Below are positions 7,639 through 12,916 of a stretch of DNA of 12,916 bases, piece after piece. The DNA comes from RGIG3009 sp045541305 (GTDB taxonomy: Bacteria > Bacillota > Clostridia > Oscillospirales > Acutalibacteraceae): assembly GCA_045541305.1 (NCBI GenBank), contig JAZQIV010000066.1:1-12916 (forward strand). The letters are read 5' to 3'. Every line of letters begins with the position of its first letter. Position 1 is the stretch's first letter. The translations under genes were made by a program, and so were the position numbers. The notes below the pieces were generated by a model. The model ran no database searches. It was not told where the DNA came from and saw nothing but the letters and a program-made list of their open reading frames with translations.

Positions 7639-7678
7639 AAAGCGGTGGGTCAAGCTTTTGCTTGACCCACCGCTTTTT
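7637..7678. terminator. Bidirectional intrinsic terminator between convergent genes
   Basis: A perfect 19-bp inverted repeat: AAAAAGCGGTGGGTCAAGC at 7637-7655 and its complement at 7660-7678 around a TTTT loop. The core of 14 bp is G+C-rich and each strand ends in a run of five or more T. It serves the uronate operon on the plus strand and the ABC transporter on the minus strand, and it overlaps the last bases of the fusion gene's stop. Confidence 0.95.
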
Positions 7679-7686
7679 TGTGTATT

Positions 7687-10335
7687 TTATTCGGTTCGTA
7701 AGGCTTCCACGGGATCCTTGCGGGCAGCCACGCGGGAGGGAATCAGTCCCGCAATCAGCGTGAGTGCCATGCTGATGATTACTAAGATTACCGCACCGTT
7801 GAGCGGTAGCGCCGCTACGTTGGGAATACCGGTGAGCGGATAGATGATCGCATTGGCGAGCAACACGAGCAGCAACGTGACACCAATACCGAGTGCGCCT
7901 GCCGTGAAGCCCACAATCATGGTTTCGGCATTGAACACGCGGGAAATATCGCGTTTGGAGGCGCCCATGGCGCGAAGAATACCGATTTCCTTGGTGCGCT
8001 CCAACACCGAAATGTAGGTGATGATACCGATCATGATGGAGGATACCACCAACGAGATCGCCACAAACGCAATCAAAATGATGGTGATGGCGTTAATGAT
8101 GGTGGTCACGGAGGACATCATCAGCCCCACGTAGTCCGTGTAGTTGATAGCATCGGCCTCATCTACGCCCTCGTTATAGGCGGCGATGAGATCGCTGATT
8201 TCATCCTTGGCGGCAAAATCCTTGGGGTAGATGTTGATGCCGCTGGGCTTTTTGAGATCTGCCACACCGAATTTCAGCAAATTACCGTCGTACGTTGCTT
8301 CCGAGGTTTGATTCATGGATTTGGCAAACATGGTGCAGATTTGCTCCTCGGTCATACCTTGCTGCTGCATCTGTTGAATCGAAGCACCAACCTGTGCCTG
8401 TTCTTCGGGCGGCAGCGTACCGATATAAGCTTGAATATCCGCCATGGTGACGGTCTTTTCCTCGCCGTCATCAAACGGCAGACCGGTCAAAATGTCGGTA
8501 TCGGGATCGTCCTTTTGTGCTTTCACAAGCGCACTTTGGTTCACTTCGTTCACCAGGTGCTGCATCAAATCGGCGCGGTAGCCGATTGTGCCGCCGGTTT
8601 GCGAAACGGTGGCACCCTCGGCGGGGCGCAGAATACCCACCACCTTCAGTTCAAGGGCGTCCTCCAGTTTTTCACGCAGAAACACTTCGTCATCCGAACG
8701 GTCAACCCATTTGCCGTTTCGTGCCTTTTCATAGTAATCAGTGTTGACCAGCAGCTTAAAGCGCAATGCCAAAATTTCATCGTAGGTATAATTGGTGAGC
8801 GGTTTGGAGGGGATCTCCTCACCCTTGATAGCCGCTTCGAACATACCCTTCAGATCGGCGGCATCCAGAATACCCAGCGCATAAAGCGTGTAGTCGCTCA
8901 CCTCGTTGTGATCGTCCACCATTAAGACAATCTCGTCGTAGGAGGTCGGCATGCTGCCGGCAACCACGTCATACTGCGTTTTGAGAAGCTCGGGGTTATC
9001 CAGCAGCTCCTGCCACACGTTACCGCTGGCCATGGATGCCATGGGCGAACCCGCCATCATGGAATCCGATGCCCCCATTTGTGTGGTGGGCATACCCATT
9101 TTGTCAAACACCTGTGCGGGGTTGACCTGATAGATGCCGTCGGCGGTATCGGCCTTGTACACGTTCATTACGGTAGAATAGGTGTATTGGATCGCGCTGG
9201 ACAAGGGCACAATGGGGTTATCCGCCTTTTCCAGATACGCCTTAAACGCTTCCAGATTGTTGGTGGATACACCCGTTAACGTCGATTCGATCATTTCGGT
9301 CATGATGTTGTTCGAATAGATCTTGTCGTTTTCGTGCTCGGTTTGGTTTTCGGCTTCACCCATCATCGAGGTGATCATATCGCTGATGTCCACGGTGGAT
9401 TCCTGCAGCGCGATGGGGTAGCTGGATAAGGTGTCCTCTTCTACCTTATTGATATATGCGTTCAAACCGCTGGACAATGCCAAAATGAGCGCAATGCCGA
9501 TGATACCGATGCTGCCCGCAAACGACGTCATGAACGTGCGGCCCTTTTTGGTCATCAGGTTATTCAGCGACAACGAAAGCGCCGTGAAAAACGACATGGA
9601 CGGCTTGCGCAACCGCTTTTTAGGTGCTTTCGGCTGTTCTTCCGCGATCGGTTCGGGTTCGTAGGGATCGGTGTCGCTCACGATCTGTCCGTCCAGCAAA
9701 CGGACGGTACGCGAAGCGTATTGCTCGGCAAGATCGGGATTGTGTGTGACCATGATAATCAGCTTATCCTTGGCGATCTCTTTGAGGATCTCCATGATCT
9801 GCACGCTGGTTTCGCTGTCCAAAGCACCCGTTGGTTCATCGGCAAGCAGAATGTCGGGGTTGTTCACCAGTGCGCGGGCGATTGCCACACGCTGCATCTG
9901 GCCGCCGGACATTTGGTTGGGCTTTTTCTTTAGTTGGTCGCCAAGGCCCACCTTTTGGAGCGCTTCCTTGGCGCGTGCACGCCGCTCTGAACGGCTGACA
10001 CCCGTTAACGTCAGCGACAATTCCACGTTGGCCAGCACCGTCTGATGCGGGATCAGATTGTAGCTTTGAAACACAAATCCGATGGAGTGATTGCGATAGG
10101 TATCCCAATCTGAGGATTTGTATTGCTTGGTGGAGATGCCGTTGATCACGAGATCGCCGCTTGTGTATTGATCCAATCCGCCGATGATGTTCAGCAGCGT
10201 GGTTTTACCGCAACCGGACGGCCCCAGTATTGCCACGAATTCATTTTCGCGAAACGCTGTGGATACGCCGCGCAGCGCCTGAACGGTATCTTCACCCGCG
10301 CGGTACGTTTTGACAATGTTTTGCAGTTTCAGCAT
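7687..10335 (-). CDS. ABC transporter ATPase-permease fusion, MacB/FtsX type, large extracytoplasmic domain
   Basis: One chain of 882 residues. Residues 1-230 are the ATPase: Walker A GPSGCGKTT at 38-46, Gln90 Q-loop, signature MSGGQMQRV at 142-150, Walker B ILLADEP at 162-168, His198. A basic linker (about 238-246) leads to TM1 (about 270-292). Roughly 450 residues then lie outside the membrane, followed by TM2 (about 746-775), the cytoplasmic motif ERTKEIGILRAMGAS (about 779-793), TM3 (about 805-831) and TM4 (about 847-867). This is the MacB/FtsX plan with a domain much larger than in classical MacB (about 650 residues). Such proteins act by mechanotransmission: peptide, lipoprotein or antibiotic export or resistance. 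Substrate unknown. Residues 413-435 hold seven methionines. AGGAGGAAG lies just upstream of ATG. No regulator or partner gene is adjacent, so it appears to be transcribed alone. Confidence 0.92.
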   Translation of the reverse strand: MLKLQNIVKTYRAGEDTVQALRGVSTAFRENEFVAILGPSGCGKTTLLNIIGGLDQYTSGDLVINGISTKQYKSSDWDTYRNHSIGFVFQSYNLIPHQTVLANVELSLTLTGVSRSERRARAKEALQKVGLGDQLKKKPNQMSGGQMQRVAIARALVNNPDILLADEPTGALDSETSVQIMEILKEIAKDKLIIMVTHNPDLAEQYASRTVRLLDGQIVSDTDPYEPEPIAEEQPKAPKKRLRKPSMSFFTALSLSLNNLMTKKGRTFMTSFAGSIGIIGIALILALSSGLNAYINKVEEDTLSSYPIALQESTVDISDMITSMMGEAENQTEHENDKIYSNNIMTEMIESTLTGVSTNNLEAFKAYLEKADNPIVPLSSAIQYTYSTVMNVYKADTADGIYQVNPAQVFDKMGMPTTQMGASDSMMAGSPMASMASGNVWQELLDNPELLKTQYDVVAGSMPTSYDEIVLMVDDHNEVSDYTLYALGILDAADLKGMFEAAIKGEEIPSKPLTNYTYDEILALRFKLLVNTDYYEKARNGKWVDRSDDEVFLREKLEDALELKVVGILRPAEGATVSQTGGTIGYRADLMQHLVNEVNQSALVKAQKDDPDTDILTGLPFDDGEEKTVTMADIQAYIGTLPPEEQAQVGASIQQMQQQGMTEEQICTMFAKSMNQTSEATYDGNLLKFGVADLKKPSGINIYPKDFAAKDEISDLIAAYNEGVDEADAINYTDYVGLMMSSVTTIINAITIILIAFVAISLVVSSIMIGIITYISVLERTKEIGILRAMGASKRDISRVFNAETMIVGFTAGALGIGVTLLLVLLANAIIYPLTGIPNVAALPLNGAVILVIISMALTLIAGLIPSRVAARKDPVEALRTE

Positions 10336-10367
10336 ATTTTCTTCCTCCTGATTGGGAACTTAACCGT

Positions 10368-10376
10368 ATTGTACCA
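10368..10376 (-). promoter_or_regulatory. Extended -10 promoter for the ABC transporter
   Basis: The minus strand reads TGGTACAAT, an extended -10 element. A TTTACA lies 20 bases upstream of the hexamer, too far for a normal -35. Transcription would start near 10361, about 26 bases before the ATG, leaving room for the AGGAGGAAG at 10341-10349. An inverted repeat TTCAAA/TTTGAA at 10404-10419 lies upstream and could bind a regulator. Confidence 0.5.
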
Positions 10377-10420
10377 TATAAATATGACGGATGTGTAAAT
10401 ATTTTCAAACTTTTTTGAAG

Positions 10421-10455
10421 AAAAAGCGGCCTACCTGAACGGTACGCCGTTTTTG
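10421..10455. terminator. Intrinsic terminator after the 170-residue gene
   Basis: CGGCCTACC at 10427-10435 pairs with GGTACGCCG at 10441-10449 across a TGAAC loop with one C-C mismatch. The stem is extended by A's on one side and T's on the other. On the minus strand it ends transcription of the 170-residue gene before the ABC transporter promoter. The flanking A and T runs make it usable from either strand. Confidence 0.75.
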
Positions 10456-10456
10456 T

Positions 10457-10969
10457 TTATGTGATTGAACGGTTGCATATTTCGCGGTAGAAGATTGGGT
10501 TGAACTGCTTTAAACAGTTGATATAATCCGCTACTCGCACACAATTTGCGATATCGTATTCATCGACACCTTGAAAAGCGTAAATTTCATCGTGCAAACG
10601 ACAACTGCCCTCTATCTGCACATAACCCGAACTCAAATCGATCCCAATAAAAACGGGGCAACCGTCCCACATGTTTTCTTGATTATCATAGATGGGTTTC
10701 CCGTTACCTTCATTTTTTAAAATGAAAGTTTTGGGTTCTGGTTGTAAATCGGAGGGGAGCTTTTGCTTGTGAAATTCATTCTTTAAAACGGTTTCAGAAA
10801 CTGCCAAAAAAGCCTTTTCTTCATAAATTTCATCCAGCAAATATTTATCTTTCAGATAATCTAACACTTCCTGGCCGCTTTTGCGATTGGGGGTTAATTT
10901 GTCCTTGAATTCCTGATGAATTCTCCGCCATTCGTTCAGTAATTCTTGCGTAGCAGGTCCAAAAATCAT
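10457..10969 (-). CDS. Unrecognised 170-residue soluble protein
   Basis: I do not recognise a family. The protein has 170 residues, no signal peptide and no membrane segment. Its first half (about 5-80) is charged and probably helical. Its second half looks like a compact alpha/beta fold, with hydrophobic strands near CPVFIGIDLSSGYVQIEG (about 104-121) and four cysteines. The start is well supported by AGGAGG a few bases upstream. Its ATG overlaps by four bases (ATGA) the natural stop of the decayed four-helix-bundle gene, so the two were once translated in series. Base use differs from the neighbours: two sampled 60-base lines (10741 and 10801) have 22 and 17 G+C, against 36 in a pflA line. 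This points to transfer with the accessory patch. Small size and isolation would fit an immunity-like or element-linked protein, but I assign no function. Confidence 0.75.
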   Translation of the reverse strand: MIFGPATQELLNEWRRIHQEFKDKLTPNRKSGQEVLDYLKDKYLLDEIYEEKAFLAVSETVLKNEFHKQKLPSDLQPEPKTFILKNEGNGKPIYDNQENMWDGCPVFIGIDLSSGYVQIEGSCRLHDEIYAFQGVDEYDIANCVRVADYINCLKQFNPIFYREICNRSIT

Positions 10970-11322
10970 GTCTTATCCTCCTTATTCTCCCTCAAAGTCT
11001 TACAACTTGCAATTAACAGCCGCCTAATACGACCGCAGAGATTTCTGTGGTTTTTGAAAGTTGTTTCATCGATACCCTTTGTGTTAAACAATAACTGTAA
11101 TCAACCCTCTGTTTCACTACATTCTTTGAGGGCAATCTCAAATTTTGAAAGCATATCCGCTTTGCTCTGTCCGTAATTGGCTTTACGAATATTTGCATAA
11201 ACGCTACCGCAGCTTTTACGGATTTGGAAAAGAGTGTTAGATGGTGCTTTAATATTTTGGCAAAGCCATTCAATTTCTGTTACAAGCTGTTCAGAATATA
11301 TCAGTCAATAATTTCTCGATAT
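10966..11322 (-). pseudogene. Four-helix-bundle (23S rRNA intervening-sequence/S23 type) gene with lost start and two in-frame TGA codons
   Basis: The minus frame from 11322 to 10966 encodes about 118 positions of a four-helix-bundle protein. The signature is SCGSVYANIRKANYGQSKAD (about 37-56), followed by MLSKFEIALKECSETEG (about 57-73). The frame has no indels, yet codon 6 (11307-11305) and codon 74 (11103-11101) are TGA. Codon 74 falls where family members carry the Trp of a TE-x-W-L motif. The position eight bases after AAAGGAG, where ATG is expected, reads ATA. All three are explained by G-to-A changes (ATG to ATA, TGG to TGA twice). The promoter and ribosome binding site remain intact, and the natural TGA stop overlaps the next gene's ATG. 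The family occurs inside 23S rRNA intervening sequences and as free-standing genes; the molecular role is poorly known. Recoding is unlikely because TGA ends the DUF308 gene and TGG codes Trp within this frame. Confidence 0.85.
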
Positions 11323-11344
11323 TATAAGCACTCCTTTCAAGAGA

Positions 11345-11373
11345 ATTATACGACTTTTCCGTAAACAAATCAA
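11345..11373 (-). promoter_or_regulatory. Promoter of the four-helix-bundle gene
   Basis: On the minus strand TTGATT (11373-11368) and a perfect TATAAT (11350-11345) are separated by exactly 17 bases. Transcription would begin near 11338, right at AAAGGAG (11337-11331), giving a very short leader. The TTG of the -35 box is also the end of the first hairpin of the neighbouring array. Confidence 0.7.
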
Positions 11374-11555
11374 GGCGAAGCCTTGTATACTATCCGCAGC
11401 TTGTCTGCGGTATATCATGAACACGCAGTGTTGCATCTCATCAAGCTGCAGGAAGCTAACACGCTGGTGCGTGATGAGATACAAGGGCGGCTCGCCGCTC
11501 TTGATGATATGCGCCGCACTTCGTGTGTCAATGATATGCCAAGCCTGCGGCTTGG
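11371..11555. repeat. Array of about seven small hairpins with mirror-symmetric spacers
   Basis: Hairpins seen: CAAGGC-GAA-GCCTTG (11371-11385); CCGCAG-CTTGT-CTGCGG (11394-11410); AACAC-GCA-GTGTT (11420-11432); CACGC-TGGT-GCGTG (11460-11473); a nine-pair stem with one G-T wobble at 11482-11503; a weaker CGCAC-TTC-GTGTG near 11515-11527; CCAAGCC-TGC-GGCTTGG (11539-11555). They are joined by 8-10 base spacers that reverse orientation at the centre: TATACTAT, TATATCAT and ATCTCATC on the left; ATGAGATAC, ATGATATG and ATGATATG on the right. ATCTCATCA (11435-11443) pairs perfectly with TGATGAGAT (11472-11480), so the whole could fold as a long stem with hairpin branches. It lies between the tRNA terminator and the four-helix-bundle promoter. 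I think similar arrays occur beside such genes in gut Clostridia, but I cannot check that. Confidence 0.8.
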
Positions 11556-11558
11556 ATA

Positions 11559-11601
11559 AAAAAAGAAGCAACTTTTGTCTTTCAAAAGTTGCTTCTTTTT
11601 T
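11559..11601. terminator. Terminator of the tRNA-Leu transcript, bidirectional
   Basis: A perfect 19-bp inverted repeat: AAAAAAGAAGCAACTTTTG at 11559-11577 and its complement at 11583-11601 around a TCTTT loop. On the minus strand it follows the tRNA CCA end directly and finishes in T's. It would also stop plus-strand transcription coming from the array. Confidence 0.92.
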
Positions 11602-11684
11602 GGTGCGAGGAATGGGACTTGAACCCACACGTCAACGACACACGCACCTCAAACGTGCCTGTCTGCCTATTCCAGCATCCTCGC
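11601..11684 (-). tRNA. tRNA-Leu (anticodon GAG), CCA encoded
   Basis: Read on the minus strand, the seven-bp acceptor GCGAGGA (11684-11678) pairs with TCCTCGC, followed by discriminator A and a genomic CCA (11603-11601). The anticodon stem CACGT/GCGTG encloses loop TTGAGGT, giving anticodon GAG, which reads CUC and CUU leucine codons. A long variable arm with GTC-GTT-GAC marks it as class II, as expected for leucine. The T loop is TTCAAGT. Shifting the anticodon stem by one or two bases would give TGA or TTG but breaks the five-bp stem, so GAG is preferred. Confidence 0.93.
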
Positions 11685-11698
11685 ATATAGCAGTCGTT

Positions 11699-11728
11699 AT
11701 TATAACACCATCGAAAGTGCCTTGTCAA
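11699..11728 (-). promoter_or_regulatory. Consensus promoter of tRNA-Leu
   Basis: The minus strand has perfect TTGACA (11728-11723) and perfect TATAAT (11704-11699) boxes separated by 18 bases. Transcription would start about eight bases before the mature tRNA end. A double-consensus promoter fits a stable RNA gene. Confidence 0.92.
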
Positions 11729-11765
11729 CTGCTTTTTTATCTTTCTTTGTAAAAATCTTATTCCG

Positions 11766-12470
11766 TTAGGCATTGATCGCCTGCTCGGCCAAACGCACCG
11801 CGGCGGGATCCGCTTCCGGGATCTCGGCAAAGGGGAACGGGAGCCCCAACGCATCGTATTTCACCGCGCAGATCTTGCGAAACGGCAGTAGCTCAATGTG
11901 ATCCACGCACGCGTGTTTTTTGGCAATGCAGCGCAGTTCTTCGCGATTCTCAGCGGTGTCGTTGATGCCGGGAATCACCACCTGTCGCAGCGTGGTGGGG
12001 ATGTGCTGCTGATTTAAGTAATCCAAAAACATGAGGGCTTGTACAAACGGCATCCCCACGTGGCGGCGGTATAACACATCGTCGGTATACTTGATATCCA
12101 ACAGCACGCGGTCACAGTGGGCAAGGGCTGTGCACACGGCATCGTCCAAGCACACGCCTGCCGTATCCAAACACGTGTGAATACCGCGTTCATGGCACAA
12201 GCGGAATACCTCACCCACAAAATCCGCCTGCAGGAGAGGTTCGCCACCCGAAAGGGTGATGCCGCCTTTTTCGCCGAAATACGAGCGGAACGATGCGGCA
12301 CGCTCCACCAATGCGGCGGCGGCGTATTCCGTGCCGCCGTTTACCTCCCACGTATCGGGATTGTGACAGCACGAACAGCGCAACGGGCAGCCCTGCAAAA
12401 AGGCGACAAACCGTACGCCGGGGCCATCCACCGTGCCGAGCGATTGGATGGAATGAATCCGCCCCGTCAT
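11766..12470 (-). CDS. pflA: Pyruvate formate-lyase activating enzyme (radical SAM)
   Basis: Radical SAM activase of 234 residues that installs the glycyl radical on PflB under anaerobic conditions in the cytoplasm. Visible parts: TVDGPGVRFVAFLQGC (about 13-28); the iron-sulphur motif C28-xxx-C32-xx-C35 followed by HNPDTW; SGGEPLL at 74-80 for SAM binding; DTAG at 102-105; DIKY at 125-128; VVIPGIND at 164-171. An extra Cys34 sits next to Cys35, where a Tyr is common. I start it at 12470 (MTGRIHSIQSLG), as in E. coli PflA; the longer frame to 12548 adds residues that merely shadow the end of pflB. Only one base separates it from the pflB stop and I see no good Shine-Dalgarno, so translation probably depends on re-initiation after pflB. 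The tRNA-Leu gene follows without an obvious terminator between. Confidence 0.95.
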   Translation of the reverse strand: MTGRIHSIQSLGTVDGPGVRFVAFLQGCPLRCSCCHNPDTWEVNGGTEYAAAALVERAASFRSYFGEKGGITLSGGEPLLQADFVGEVFRLCHERGIHTCLDTAGVCLDDAVCTALAHCDRVLLDIKYTDDVLYRRHVGMPFVQALMFLDYLNQQHIPTTLRQVVIPGINDTAENREELRCIAKKHACVDHIELLPFRKICAVKYDALGLPFPFAEIPEADPAAVRLAEQAINA

Positions 12471-12471
12471 A

Positions 12472-12916
12472 TTACAACGCACCGTGGAAGGTGCGGCTGA
12501 TGACTTCACGCTGCTGCTCGCGGGAGAGCTTGTGGAAGTGTACCGCATAACCCGAAACGCGAATGGTCAGGTTGGGATACGCCTCGGGATTTTCGTAAGC
12601 CTTAAGCAACGTTTCGCGGTTCATCACGTTCACGTTAATGTGGTGTGCGCCTTTGGCAAAATAGCCATCCAAAATGGAAACCAGGTTATCCACGCGCTCT
12701 TCATCGGTTCTGCCGAGCGCATCGGGGGTGATGGAGAACGTGTTGGAAACGCCGTCACGGCAATCGTCATAGCTGATTTTGGCAACCGAGTTGAGTGAAG
12801 CGAGGGCACCGTTTTCTTCGCGGTTGTGCAACGGGTTGGCGCCCGGTGCAAACGGTGCACCGGCCTTGCGCCCGTCGGGCGTGGCACCCGTGTGCTTGCC
12901 GTACATGACGTTGGAC
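12472..12916 (-). CDS. pflB: Pyruvate formate-lyase (glycyl radical enzyme), C-terminal part
   Basis: The last 148 or so residues of PflB, running off the right edge. The enzyme converts pyruvate and CoA to acetyl-CoA and formate in fermenting cells. The fragment lines up well with E. coli PflB: SNVMYGKHTGATPDGRKAG, GAPFAPGANP, VASL-like ALASLNSVAK, NVNVMNRE, and the radical loop RVSGYAV near the end. The radical glycine codon is at 12552-12550. The usual C-terminal helix LSREQQREVISRTF follows and the protein ends at GAL. It is followed by pflA after one base, the standard pflBA order. The start, the active-site cysteine pair and the promoter lie outside the window. Other glycyl radical enzymes such as glycerol dehydratase are less likely given the PFL-specific TPDGR and VNVMNRE context. 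Confidence 0.95.
   Translation of the reverse strand, partial: SNVMYGKHTGATPDGRKAGAPFAPGANPLHNREENGALASLNSVAKISYDDCRDGVSNTFSITPDALGRTDEERVDNLVSILDGYFAKGAHHINVNVMNRETLLKAYENPEAYPNLTIRVSGYAVHFHKLSREQQREVISRTFHGAL

Noticed and set aside
10966..11322. TGA read as tryptophan in this genome
   Set aside because: The DUF308 gene ends in TGA, other genes use TGG for Trp, and this same frame has a normal TGG. Mutation of one gene is simpler.
11371..11555. CRISPR array
   Set aside because: The hairpin stems differ from one another, spacing is irregular, and spacers reverse orientation half way. There is no constant direct repeat and no cas gene.
11305..11628. 107-codon minus-strand frame across the hairpin array and tRNA
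   Set aside because: It reads through a tRNA gene, a terminator and palindromic repeats; its end is just the first six codons of the decayed four-helix-bundle frame.
12471..12548. Longer N-terminus for pflA
   Set aside because: The extra 26 residues overlap the end of pflB in another frame and have no similarity to activase N-termini.

Overview
The window looks like a chromosomal piece from an anaerobic gut-type Clostridia (Firmicutes, perhaps Oscillospiraceae-like). The clues are strong AGGAGG-type ribosome binding sites, a TTG start on one gene, pyruvate formate-lyase, a SDR-type mannonate oxidoreductase beside UxuA, and moderately high G+C (one sampled pflA line has 36 of 60). The taxon is inferred from gene content only.

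Layout. (1) 1-1913, minus: a calcium-type P2 ATPase, cut by the left edge. (2) 2089-2649, plus, divergent from it: a six-helix DUF308/HdeD-like membrane protein. (3) 2953-7638, plus: a hexuronate operon of KDPG/KHG aldolase, mannonate dehydratase (uxuA), a short-chain dehydrogenase in the UxuB role, and a 640-residue two-domain protein. That protein joins a sugar isomerase/epimerase TIM barrel to an alpha/beta hydrolase that reads like a CE15 glucuronoyl esterase. A perfect 19-bp bidirectional terminator follows. (4) 7687-10335, minus: a large MacB/FtsX-type ABC ATPase-permease with a roughly 450-residue extracytoplasmic domain. (5) 10421-11601: an AT-rich accessory patch downstream of a tRNA-Leu(GAG). 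It holds an unrecognised 170-residue gene, a four-helix-bundle (23S rRNA intervening-sequence type) gene that keeps its frame but has lost its start codon and gained two in-frame TGA codons, and an array of about seven small hairpins arranged symmetrically about a centre. (6) 11601-11684: tRNA-Leu with a consensus promoter and terminator. (7) 11766-12916, minus: pflA and the 3' part of pflB.

How the genes work together. In the hexuronate operon the SDR would interconvert fructuronate and mannonate, UxuA dehydrates mannonate to 2-keto-3-deoxygluconate, and the aldolase splits the phosphorylated product to pyruvate and glyceraldehyde-3-phosphate. A cytoplasmic glucuronoyl-ester hydrolase fused to a sugar isomerase/epimerase could feed this route by freeing glucuronate from imported esterified (xylan- or lignin-derived) uronates. 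Glucuronate isomerase, KDG kinase and a transporter are not in the window. Pyruvate formate-lyase and its activase fit downstream anaerobic pyruvate use. The most notable items are the epimerase-CE15 fusion and the hairpin array with its decayed four-helix-bundle gene.
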